This document shows, in pieces, positions 18,075-26,087 of a stretch of DNA of 64,000 nt (position 1 is the stretch's first letter; every line of letters starts with the position of its first letter). The notes under the pieces were generated by a model that saw nothing but the letters and a program-made list of their open reading frames with translations, had not been told where the DNA came from and searched no databases. A program made the translations under genes and the position numbers. Location: assembly GCF_009674725.1 (NCBI RefSeq), contig NZ_WKKH01000007.1, forward strand, positions 124,001 to 188,000. The letters are read 5' to 3'. Origin of the DNA: Pedobacter petrophilus. GTDB taxonomy: Bacteria > Bacteroidota > Bacteroidia > Sphingobacteriales > Sphingobacteriaceae.

Positions 18075-18971
18075 ATGAAAAAGAAAATAGTAGTACTCGG
18101 AGCCACTGGAACTATTGGCAGCAAAATTTCTGAAAATCTTATCAATGACGGGCATCAGGTGACGTTAATAGCGAGACACACCGAAAAGTTAGAAAAATAC
18201 CGCAGCATGGGTGCAGAGATCATCGCAGGAGATATCACCGATATGGAAACGCTGATAAATGCCTTTGCAACTGCCGATAGCGCCTTTATTTTATTACCTG
18301 ATAACGTAAAAGCAGAAAACACCAGGGCTTATCAACGGGAGGTAACAAGCACCTTAATCGAAGCCATTGAAAAGTCGGGCATTAAATACATTGTAAATAT
18401 GAGCAGTGTTGGCTCTCATATGCACGAAGGCAATGGCATGATGGGTGGCACCGGTGAACAGGAAGTAAGGTTAAATCAACTAAAGGATGTAAATGTGTTA
18501 CATATCCGTTCGGCTTACTTCATGGAAAACTTCTTAAGAATTATCGGGCTCGTTAAAAACAAGGGACTCAACGGAACAGCAGCAGACGGTGATCATGCTA
18601 TACCAATGGTTGCTACGCAGGATGTAGCTAAAGTTGCAGCAGCACATTTATCAAATCTTGATTTTACGGGTAAAAGTGTCCATGCGGTAATGGGTCCCAG
18701 GGATTATACCTACAGAGAATTCACCAATATCATTGGCAAAGCGATCGGCAACCCTGAATTACCTTATGTACAAATTCCCGTAGCGCAGGCAAAACAAGTG
18801 TTCTTAGGCAATGGTTTTGCAGAAGACTTTGTAGATAATCTGTTAGGTATGGCGGTTGCCATCAAATCCGGCATGATGAATTATCAAAAAAGAGATGATT
18901 CAACTACTACACCTACAACAGCAGAAGATTTTGTAACTGAGGTTTACCTGCCCCTCTACAATAACCAATAA
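18075..18971 (+). CDS. NmrA-like NAD(P)H-binding oxidoreductase
   Basis: 298 residues. It opens with KKKIVVLGATGTIGSKISENLI, a Rossmann glycine motif, then VTLIARHTEKL, AEIIAGDITDMETLINAFATADSAFILLP and YIVNMSSVGSH. The C-terminal half has VHAVMGPRDYTYREFTNIIG. This is the atypical SDR (NmrA/HSCARG) group, which includes NAD(P)H sensors and quinone reductases. It carries the shared operator, so it belongs with the adjacent reductases. Confidence 0.87.
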   Translation: MKKKIVVLGATGTIGSKISENLINDGHQVTLIARHTEKLEKYRSMGAEIIAGDITDMETLINAFATADSAFILLPDNVKAENTRAYQREVTSTLIEAIEKSGIKYIVNMSSVGSHMHEGNGMMGGTGEQEVRLNQLKDVNVLHIRSAYFMENFLRIIGLVKNKGLNGTAADGDHAIPMVATQDVAKVAAAHLSNLDFTGKSVHAVMGPRDYTYREFTNIIGKAIGNPELPYVQIPVAQAKQVFLGNGFAEDFVDNLLGMAVAIKSGMMNYQKRDDSTTTPTTAEDFVTEVYLPLYNNQ

Positions 18972-19040
18972 GGATAAAATCCATTGGCTGTTTAAACATT
19001 ATCCAGCCAGGTAGAATTAATTCATCCTAATCTTAAAAAA

Positions 19041-19087
19041 AACAGTGGTTTGATACAAGTTTCTCATCTGTTATAGAGGCATCTTTA
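19041..19087 (+). promoter_or_regulatory. Shared operator-promoter, copy 3 (before Old Yellow Enzyme)
   Basis: CAGTGGTTTGATACAAGTTT at 19043-19062 with the box CATCTTTA at 19080-19087, again 32 bases from TGATACAAG to CTTT. Start codon 36 bases downstream. Confidence 0.75.
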
Positions 19088-19122
19088 TATCATACAAAAC
19101 GGAGCAAAAAATTATAAATATC

Positions 19123-20205
19123 ATGAAATTATTAGCAAAAATACAGTTAGGAAATCTGGCATTGAAGAACAAAATGGCCATGTCTGCCATGACAAGAAGC
19201 CGTGCAGACATTAACGGAATCGTTGGCGATTTAACCGTTCAATACTATACGCAAAGAGTGAGTGCCGGTCTGATCTTTACCGAAGCCATCAGAATAAGTG
19301 AGGAAGCAACCGGTAGCCCACTTACGCCTGGCATTTACACGGCCGAGCAAATCGAGGCATGGAAAAAAGTTACCAAATCGGTACACGATAACGGAGGTGT
19401 CATTATCGCCCAGCTCTGGCACACAGGCCGTGCAGGGCATTCCATTGACCGGAATGATAAATTGCCTCTTGCGCCTTCACCTATAGCTATACGAGGCATG
19501 CAGCATTTCACTTCCCAGGGCTTAAAGGATTACGAAACTCCCCGTGAGATTACAATTGCCGAAATACAGCAAACTGTAAAAGACTATGGACAGGCTGCCA
19601 AAAATGCCATTGAAGCGGGTTTTGATGGGGTAGAACTTCATGCTGCAAATGGTTATTTACCGAGTCAGTTCCTGGCAGAAAGTGCGAACCAAAGAACAGA
19701 TGAATATGGTGGCAGCGTTCCCAACAAAGTGCGTTTTGTACTGGAGGTAATGCAAGAACTGATCAGCACAGTTGGCGGGGATAAAGTAGGGATTAAAATT
19801 TCACCATTTCATCCGTATGGCGATATGGTGGTGGATAACCCTGTTGATACCTACACCTACCTGGTTGAAGAGCTGAACAAATTGGATTTTACCTATGTAG
19901 AATTAATGAAGCGCAGCCCGTACTTCCCTTCGCCTGCTCACTATCCTGCGGATGATGAAATCGCATTGTTCGGCAGCATGATCCAGCAAACGGTTATTGC
20001 CAATGCAGGCTATGATAAAGCTTCTGCCGAAGCAGAACTTGAAAAAGGTATAGCGGGGCTAGTCTCCTTTGGTACACTGTTTTTAGCAAATCCCGATTTG
20101 CCAGAACGCTTTGAAAAAGGTGCAACACTTAACGAACCGGACAAGGCAACCATGTTTGGTGGGGGAGAACAAGGCTACACTGATTATCCATTTCTGAATA
20201 GTTAA
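19123..20205 (+). CDS. Alkene reductase, Old Yellow Enzyme family (NemA-like)
   Basis: 360 residues, the usual length for this FMN enzyme. Visible signatures are NKMAMSAMTRSRAD, IIAQLWHTGRAGH, and DGVELHAANGYLPSQFLAE, where H173 and N176 bind the substrate oxygen, followed by NQRTDEYGGS. The C-terminal FMN phosphate-binding part is present (VIANAGYD, GIAGLVSFGTLFLANPDLPER). It reduces activated C=C bonds of enals, enones, maleimides or nitro compounds with NAD(P)H. It ends the operator-sharing group. Confidence 0.93.
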   Translation: MKLLAKIQLGNLALKNKMAMSAMTRSRADINGIVGDLTVQYYTQRVSAGLIFTEAIRISEEATGSPLTPGIYTAEQIEAWKKVTKSVHDNGGVIIAQLWHTGRAGHSIDRNDKLPLAPSPIAIRGMQHFTSQGLKDYETPREITIAEIQQTVKDYGQAAKNAIEAGFDGVELHAANGYLPSQFLAESANQRTDEYGGSVPNKVRFVLEVMQELISTVGGDKVGIKISPFHPYGDMVVDNPVDTYTYLVEELNKLDFTYVELMKRSPYFPSPAHYPADDEIALFGSMIQQTVIANAGYDKASAEAELEKGIAGLVSFGTLFLANPDLPERFEKGATLNEPDKATMFGGGEQGYTDYPFLNS

Positions 20206-20243
20206 CTAAATATCCAACGCAAATTATTATTCAAACAATAAAC

Positions 20244-20353
20244 ATGGAAAATAACTTAAGGCAAACAATTAAGAGTCATGTAAAATCGGAGGAAGTTTTG
20301 ATTTTACTTTTAAAGATGATAAGATTGAATATTTGAAAACAGATTTGATTTAA
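20244..20353 (+). pseudogene. Remnant of a SnoaL/NTF2-like gene
   Basis: An ATG at 20244 starts MENNLRQTIKSHVKSEE. A second frame then continues as IGGSFDFTFKDDKIEYLKTDLI and ends at 20353. Both pieces look like the N- and C-terminal ends of a small SnoaL-like protein with its centre deleted. No catalytic role can remain. It lies just after the Old Yellow Enzyme gene. Confidence 0.45.
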
Positions 20354-20360
20354 AGGATAG

Positions 20361-20391
20361 AAACCTTCTTGATAAAAATCAAGAAGGTTTT
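20361..20391. terminator. Hairpin terminator between OYE region and HxlR gene
   Basis: AAACCTTCTTGA (20361-20372) pairs perfectly with TCAAGAAGGTTT (20379-20390) around a 6-base loop, followed by T. It separates convergent genes and may work both ways. Confidence 0.7.
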
Positions 20392-20401
20392 CATTGCTTA
20401 A

Positions 20402-20800
20402 TTATTGATTTTTTAATTTTTCTGAACCCATCTCAGCTTTCACTTTTTCACGATGCTGCATTCCCCATTTCGTCATTGCTCCCACAACTTCTTCTAAAGT
20501 ATCGCTGTACGGTAATAGTTCGTATTCAATGCTAACAGGATAACCGCTTTCTACTTTTTTGATGATAAAACCATTCATTTCCAGCTCCTTCAATTCGCTA
20601 GAAAGTACTCTTGCAGAAATTCCGCTAACTTGACGTTGGATTTCTGTAAACCGCTTATTTCCTCTTGCCATTGCGATGATAATCATTAGTTTCCATTTTC
20701 CTCCAATAGCATATAATGCATCAGAAACTGCCATCAAAACCTTATGACAATCTTCGGTAAATGCCTTATTATCTAACTGATTTTCTTTTGATTCTATCAT
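20402..20800 (-). CDS. HxlR-family transcriptional regulator
   Basis: 132 residues with the winged helix VSDALYAIGGKWKLMIIIAMARGNKRFTEIQRQ, ISARVLSSELKELEMNGF and YPVSIEYELLPY. One Cys (DCHKVL) sits at the usual sensing position near residue 19. It diverges from the SnoaL-like gene; the 125 bp spacer contains ACCTTTAGGT at 20825-20834, a possible operator half, and a -7 box on the plus strand. It probably regulates that neighbour and itself. Confidence 0.9.
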   Translation of the reverse strand: MIESKENQLDNKAFTEDCHKVLMAVSDALYAIGGKWKLMIIIAMARGNKRFTEIQRQVSGISARVLSSELKELEMNGFIIKKVESGYPVSIEYELLPYSDTLEEVVGAMTKWGMQHREKVKAEMGSEKLKNQ

Positions 20801-20925
20801 AATTGCGTTTTATGTTAGTAGATAACCTTTAGGTAACGACTAATAAAAGGTAAGCAAATATAATATAATTTTGTCCAACAATAATTACAGAAAGTAATTT
20901 TTTAAATTAATTAAAAGGCAACATT

Positions 20926-21360
20926 ATGACACTCGAAATTTTAAAAACAAAAAAAGAATTAAGAAACCTGATTGATGATTACGCTTACCTAAGTGACGAA
21001 TGGAAAATATCCGACGTTATGGATTTATTCACTCCCGATGTGACATATAAGGTTTATATGGGCGGAAATTTAGTGAGCAATATTTCGGGACGAGAGACGA
21101 TGGAAAAAGAATTCAATGATCATGCGTCAAAAGTAAAAACGTATTTTACCTTAAACGGACAACACACGGTGAAAATTGATGGCGAAACTGCTTCCGGTGT
21201 ATCTTACAGTCAGATAAAAATGATCAGAGAAATTGAAGGCAAAGATATTTTAACGGATTACAGTGTGAAATATGATGACCAATATATTTTTCAAAATGAA
21301 AAATGGCACATTAAAGAACGTATTGCCCATTTTCTTATTGTAGAATCGAGAACGCTTTAA
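20926..21360 (+). CDS. SnoaL-like / nuclear transport factor 2 family protein
   Basis: 144 residues of the NTF2-like cone fold: an N-terminal helix KELRNLIDDYAYLSDEWKISDVMDLFTPDVTYKVY, a central sheet with TYFTLNGQHTVKIDGETASGVSY, and a final KWHIKERIAHFLIVESR. Members are small enzymes (isomerases, cyclases) or binding proteins, and the natural substrate here is unknown. It diverges from the HxlR gene. A plus-strand -7 box ATAATTTTG lies near 20865-20873. Confidence 0.85.
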   Translation: MTLEILKTKKELRNLIDDYAYLSDEWKISDVMDLFTPDVTYKVYMGGNLVSNISGRETMEKEFNDHASKVKTYFTLNGQHTVKIDGETASGVSYSQIKMIREIEGKDILTDYSVKYDDQYIFQNEKWHIKERIAHFLIVESRTL

Positions 21361-21376
21361 GATAATCTGAAGACAA

Positions 21377-21410
21377 AAACATAGGGACATTTTATAAGCG
21401 CCCTATGTTT
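21377..21410. terminator. Hairpin terminator after the SnoaL-like gene
   Basis: AAACATAGGG (21377-21386) pairs with CCCTATGTTT (21401-21410), 10 bp stem and a 14-base loop, then A/T-rich sequence on both sides. It stands between convergent reading directions. Confidence 0.65.
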
Positions 21411-21417
21411 AAATTAA

Positions 21418-21588
21418 TTACCTGTTTTCAAAATTCTCATCGAAATTGCCATCGGTTTTTCTCCCGTATGTAATCATCCCGGTAACAGCCACAATAGTGG
21501 TCTTCATTTTTTCTCCATCCTCGTTAGCGGTCAAAGTAACCAAACAATAACACGTCCCGGCAGCGTTATCACCATCTGTGAAGTACAA
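21418..21588 (-). pseudogene. C-terminal remnant of another SnoaL/NTF2-like gene
   Basis: A frame of 56 codons without its own start reads LYFTDGDNAAGTCYC, LVTLTANEDGEKMKTTI and ends YGRKTDGNFDENFENR. The first half looks like the last strands of an NTF2-like protein. It begins directly after, and in frame with, the stop of the VanW gene. The upstream two thirds are missing, so it is non-functional. Confidence 0.5.
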
Positions 21589-22407
21589 CTATCCTTCAAT
21601 ATAATTTTCCGGTTCATAGGTTACTCTTGCAAAGTTTCTGGTTAGCAATTCAGTTTCTATTACCCTTCCACCTTCGAACTTGAGGATTTTCTCCCGCCAT
21701 ATTTCATTTTTTCGATAAAACTGATGGTCTATTTTCAGAAACTGATGATCTTTTTCTATTACATGATAAGTGTAATCAAGTTCTTCATTGATGCGCAATT
21801 CACCTTCCAAACATTTTTCTGTAAACCACAAATTAACCTGAAAAGTCTGTTCGGTATGGTTGGTAAACTGATAATCCCGATAATTATAAAAAACTGTTGC
21901 CCCGCTTCCGAATGGCAAAACCCGACCATCATCTGGAAATGGATCGAAAGAATGGTGATAACGTTCTGTAACTGTTAGCGGACTATGAATTACCAACCAA
22001 TGTATCAGATTAGAAATCTGACAAATTCCACCGCCAATACCTGCCCTGGCTTCGCCAAATGACAATTCCATTCCGGGTAAATAACCTTTATTTTTAGTGG
22101 GCAAACCAACCAGTTTGCAAAAGGAAAAAGTTTCGCCTGGTTTAATCAAAATGCCATCAATGTTTTTAACTGCGATTTTTAAATTGGTAACCTTGTTGAT
22201 TTGAAGTTGTGCATTATTATCGCCCAGCTTTTTCAATAAGACGGATTGATGTTTTTTTATCCTGTTGGATAGTTTATTTATAGAACGGGTTTTTGCATAT
22301 TTTTTGCCATCCGTGTACCACTCCGTTATACGTTTTAATCGTCTTGTCCAAACGGCTAAGAAATAGAGTATGGGATGGCGTTGACTTAAAAGTTTTCTAG
22401 GTTTCAA
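21589..22407 (-). CDS. VanW family protein
   Basis: 272 residues. The VanW domain covers about residues 60-230: IKPGETFSFCKLVGLPTKNKGYLPG, then the glycine-rich GIGGGICQISNLIHWLVIHS, ERYHHSFDPFPDDGRVLPFG and GATVFYNYRDYQF. VanW genes were first seen in vancomycin-resistance clusters, but the protein is not required for resistance and its function is unknown. No van genes are near. It follows the preceding gene by one base and is likely co-transcribed with it. Confidence 0.9.
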   Translation of the reverse strand: MKPRKLLSQRHPILYFLAVWTRRLKRITEWYTDGKKYAKTRSINKLSNRIKKHQSVLLKKLGDNNAQLQINKVTNLKIAVKNIDGILIKPGETFSFCKLVGLPTKNKGYLPGMELSFGEARAGIGGGICQISNLIHWLVIHSPLTVTERYHHSFDPFPDDGRVLPFGSGATVFYNYRDYQFTNHTEQTFQVNLWFTEKCLEGELRINEELDYTYHVIEKDHQFLKIDHQFYRKNEIWREKILKFEGGRVIETELLTRNFARVTYEPENYIEG

Positions 22408-22408
22408 A

Positions 22409-23356
22409 TTAGCTTTTCTTTTTATAGCTCTTAACTTTTACCGATTGTCCATTTTCAATTTTATATTCATCGTAATGCGTATATTCATCGTTTTCGTAAA
22501 CCTTTTCTTCTTTAGTGCGGAGGAGCCTTCCATTTTGCCATTTATAATAAGTTGTTCCCTCGTTTCCGCTACCATCGGCATCATATTTATAAACCTCCTT
22601 TTTAATTGGATTAAAGAATAAAACGCCCAATTCGTTTAAGGTTTTGTTTTTAAGGAAGCCTCTAGATTTTATATCGTGGAGGAAATAAATGAAGTTGTAA
22701 TCGTTTTTAGCCCTGTCTGGATAGTAAATGGGTATTTTGATATCCAGGAAACCATCAAAATTAACATCTTCCAATTCTATTTCATCCTTAACCAAATCAT
22801 ATTTATCGAATTCGCCAAGCGACCAACGAGCACTTTTATTTACATTGATGCGTACAGAAAGCAGGTTATCATATTTCGAAGCACTTTCTGTTATATTCTC
22901 ATAATTGGCTTTGTTTTTAACCATAATAAACTCAAAGCCTAACGGATTGAAAGCCGTTAAATTTTCCCGGCACTTTAGTTTTACAGTCAATGCGTTTTCT
23001 GCATTTGGTGTTTTTGTGCCCCAGGTACCGGCTAATGAAGTTTGCGCAACATAAGCCATTCTGAAATATCCTGTATTATCTAATCTGCCCTTTTTAGCAT
23101 TGTGTGTACGTTCGGTAAGGCGTAATTCGCCATCTTTTAATGTTCCTTCTAAATAAATACGATTATCGCGTCCGCTTTTAATATAATAGTATTCACCAGA
23201 AATGCTATCGTTATAATTGTTTAGATTAAGCTTCATCTCTATCGGATAACCGCCAATATTGCCTGTAAAATTTATTATGGATGTTACTTTGGCCTTTTGC
23301 GCATAAGTCTGACTAAACAATAACAAAGAAAATACGATGAGAACTATTTTTTTCAT
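22409..23356 (-). CDS. Secreted protein of unknown function
   Basis: The start is the Met of MKKIVLIVFS, which begins a signal peptide ending in TYAQ; a longer frame adds 16 unlikely residues. The 315-residue protein has an N-terminal beta-rich domain (IINFTGNIGGYPIEMKLNLNN, SGEYYYIKSG), resembling small periplasmic beta-barrel domains. A middle part, IELEDVNFDGFLDIKIPIYY, is seen in secreted proteins that report on Ca-like DxNxDG loops. The C-terminus has MORN-like YKYDADGSGNEGTTYYKWQNGRLLRT. No enzyme family is recognised. Confidence 0.7.
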   Translation of the reverse strand: MKKIVLIVFSLLLFSQTYAQKAKVTSIINFTGNIGGYPIEMKLNLNNYNDSISGEYYYIKSGRDNRIYLEGTLKDGELRLTERTHNAKKGRLDNTGYFRMAYVAQTSLAGTWGTKTPNAENALTVKLKCRENLTAFNPLGFEFIMVKNKANYENITESASKYDNLLSVRINVNKSARWSLGEFDKYDLVKDEIELEDVNFDGFLDIKIPIYYPDRAKNDYNFIYFLHDIKSRGFLKNKTLNELGVLFFNPIKKEVYKYDADGSGNEGTTYYKWQNGRLLRTKEEKVYENDEYTHYDEYKIENGQSVKVKSYKKKS

Positions 23357-23499
23357 CGATAAATATACAAATTGATAAGACTCGAAAAAAGCAGGATTCG
23401 GCAAATATTTAATCAGCTCATTACTAATTTTCTTTTAAATTATTGGTTCCGATTGGATTACTCGCTCCTTTGAAGCTTTCTTACCAACCGTTTTTCGTT

Positions 23500-23658
23500 T
23501 CAATCTTTACTTAGTTGCTTGACTTTATCTAACCAATCGATAAGTTGTTCTTCCTAATCATCCGGATACGAACCAGATATCTTGTTCATTAGAGTAAGTA
23601 ATTGACTAAATTTTTGCAGTCGTTCGATAATGATACTAAAGGCGTTTTCAATATCTAA
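23500..23658 (-). pseudogene. Possible decayed small gene after GH31
   Basis: Directly after and in frame with the GH31 stop, the frame reads IENAFSIIIERLQKFSQLL, then MNKISGSYPDD-stop-EEQLIDWLDKVKQLSKD-stop. The helical, protein-like composition across a single stop suggests a small decayed gene. I do not recognise the family, and chance cannot be excluded. Confidence 0.3.
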
Positions 23659-26010
23659 TTAAAATTTCAGCTCTATTTTTTTTCCGTTATAAGAAATTTC
23701 TTTTGTAGGGTTTACATGCTTATCTTTTAGCTTTTGGTTCGGGTTAATTACATTAATATTAAATTTTCTGGTTGTCAGCATACCTGAAAAGTTTCCTTCC
23801 CGCGCTTGGATGTGAAGCGTTTTAAGCCTGTCGTCCCATTTAAAAGTTATGGTAGAATATTTGCCTTTTTCGTAGTTATAGTTATCGTTCTCATCCTCGT
23901 AAAGCACAAATTCTCCATCTGTTCCCGGGTAAACGCGTATTTCAAGATTATCCCACCTTTTTTCTGTTGAATATTGTACTTTCGGACCAAACGGAATGAT
24001 GGATCCCGATTTTACAAAAAGCGGAACAATATCTATCGGCGTTTCTGTAATTGCTACTTGTCCACCCTGGAGGTATTCGTTAGTCCAGAAGTTATACCAA
24101 TTAGATCCCTCTGGCAAGTAAACCGGCCATGTCTTTGCTTTATATTTTGTAACCGGGGCAACTAAAATTGAACGTCCGAACAGATACTCGTTTCCTATTT
24201 CGTGCGTTTTAGCGTCTTTGGCAAAATCCATCATCAAAGGACGCATGAATGTACCGTCATTATGGCTTACATCCCAGGAGGTACTGTAAATGTAGGGGAG
24301 GAGTTTGTATCGTAAATTAATGAATTTTTCTTGTGCATCGAAACACCAGGTTCCACGATCGCCAAAGTTCCAGATTTCACGGGGAAGATCTGTTCCATGG
24401 GAGCGCATCATCGGACTAAAAGTTCCGAACTGCATCCAACGGACATATAACTCCTGAAACTCTGGGTTCTTATTACCTCCGCCATCTTTCCATCTCCCTG
24501 CGAAAAAACCACCAATATCGCTGTTCCAGTTTGGAATTCCCATTAAGGTGTAATTCAGTGCAGCAGGAATCTGTTTTTCAAGCATATCCCATGTTGAACC
24601 TACATCGCCGCTCCAGGTATTGGAGCCATAGCGTTGTTGACCAATAAAGCCAGACCTGGTTAAAATTACGCCACGTTTATTGTCGTTCACCGCGCGTTGA
24701 TGAGTTGCAATGCCCTTATTATGCATTAAACTATATGCATTTTTTACACTGCCGTAGCTGCCTAAATAAGTGGGGAGATTAAAGTCTGTCTTTTTGATGT
24801 TTATATGGTCGGGCTCAGTTGAATCCAGCCACCAGCCATCATTTCCAATATAGCTAAAAATGCCTTTGTTTAGATAACGCCAGTAAATATCCAGCGCTTC
24901 TGGGTTAAATACGTCGTAAGGCCTTGCTCCGCTATTTGGAGGCCAGGTATCAAAATTGATGATCATTTTTTTGCTGTCGAATTCTTTGCGCTGTTCAGTT
25001 TTTGGTCCAAATCCCGGCCAGGTTACAATTAATAGTTTTGCATTAAGCTGATGTATCTCATTAACCCACTTTTTTGGATCAGGAAATCTTTCTGCATCAA
25101 AAAGCTGCGAATTCCACGCACTATCAGATTTGTTATATTCCGGCCAGTAGCGCCAATCCTGTATAACAACATCCAAAGGCACTTTCAGTTCACGGTACTT
25201 TTTTAGCACGCTTAAACTTTCGTCTTGTGTATGGTAGCGTTCTTTACTCTGGAAAAAACCATAAGCCCACAAAGGCAACATTGGCGCTTTTCCGGTAAGG
25301 TCACGCACTTGCGAGATCACACCATCTGCATGCTTTCCATACATAAAATAATAATCAGAACAATGTCCCAATCCTTCAAAAGATAATTCCTGCGGATTAT
25401 CTTTAAATTCTGAGATGGAATAATTGTCCCAGAATACGGCATACCCTTTAATGGATTGAAAATAAGGTGAATAGGTAGACATGTTTTCATTTTGCATGTG
25501 ATGAGAAGAATTGCGGCGATTAAACTTATTATCCAATACTTGTCCTATGCCATAAATCGCTTCCTTTTTATCTAGTAAAAAACCATTTCTCACTTTGTAC
25601 AAGTTAGTTCCTGCATCCTCTACCAACGAAAATTGAGTTCCGTAATCTTTATCTTTGAGTAATAGATTACCTGATGAATCATAGAAAATAATGCCGCCCG
25701 TTTCAGGATTTACCTCCACTTGTACCTCACTGCTCTTCACCAGGCTATTTTTTCCTTTTTTTGAAAAGGTCACCACCGTAGGCTGTGCAGTTTTAACTAC
25801 CGAAAGACTTTTTTTAGTATAGGGGATGCCAGCAGGGGTTTTGAATATCCGAATAATATTGTTAGAATAAAATTCGATTTGAATATCCAATTTCTGCGCT
25901 GAAAATTTTAATCCCTGTTTGGTTTGCTGGACTACTTGTGCGCTTCCCCTGGCGGATACCATTAATAATGCAATGGCGAACATCAACATGGTTCTATTGT
26001 GAAATGTCAT
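23659..26010 (-). CDS. Glycoside hydrolase family 31 (alpha-xylosidase/alpha-glucosidase)
   Basis: 783 residues from the Met that opens a signal peptide (MTFHNRTMLMFAI to RGSAQ); the 48 extra codons upstream lie in the spacer and are rejected. The GH31 barrel is complete: AYGFFQSKERY, VPLDVVIQDWRYW, WWLDSTEPD with the nucleophile Asp near residue 394, and WSGDVGSTW with the acid/base Asp near 464. A beta-sandwich end follows. It is probably periplasmic and removes alpha-xylose or alpha-glucose from oligosaccharides. It lies 77 bp after the sensor regulator gene. Confidence 0.93.
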   Translation of the reverse strand: MTFHNRTMLMFAIALLMVSARGSAQVVQQTKQGLKFSAQKLDIQIEFYSNNIIRIFKTPAGIPYTKKSLSVVKTAQPTVVTFSKKGKNSLVKSSEVQVEVNPETGGIIFYDSSGNLLLKDKDYGTQFSLVEDAGTNLYKVRNGFLLDKKEAIYGIGQVLDNKFNRRNSSHHMQNENMSTYSPYFQSIKGYAVFWDNYSISEFKDNPQELSFEGLGHCSDYYFMYGKHADGVISQVRDLTGKAPMLPLWAYGFFQSKERYHTQDESLSVLKKYRELKVPLDVVIQDWRYWPEYNKSDSAWNSQLFDAERFPDPKKWVNEIHQLNAKLLIVTWPGFGPKTEQRKEFDSKKMIINFDTWPPNSGARPYDVFNPEALDIYWRYLNKGIFSYIGNDGWWLDSTEPDHINIKKTDFNLPTYLGSYGSVKNAYSLMHNKGIATHQRAVNDNKRGVILTRSGFIGQQRYGSNTWSGDVGSTWDMLEKQIPAALNYTLMGIPNWNSDIGGFFAGRWKDGGGNKNPEFQELYVRWMQFGTFSPMMRSHGTDLPREIWNFGDRGTWCFDAQEKFINLRYKLLPYIYSTSWDVSHNDGTFMRPLMMDFAKDAKTHEIGNEYLFGRSILVAPVTKYKAKTWPVYLPEGSNWYNFWTNEYLQGGQVAITETPIDIVPLFVKSGSIIPFGPKVQYSTEKRWDNLEIRVYPGTDGEFVLYEDENDNYNYEKGKYSTITFKWDDRLKTLHIQAREGNFSGMLTTRKFNINVINPNQKLKDKHVNPTKEISYNGKKIELKF

Positions 26011-26087
26011 AATTATGATATTGAAGTACGCAAAAATACGCCAGAGCAACTTCAGATAGATAATAATCACGTTGAAACAAATAGCAA

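Noticed and set aside
21589..22407. VanW as evidence for vancomycin resistance
   Set aside because: No vanA/B, vanH, vanX or regulators are near; VanW homologues are common outside resistance clusters.
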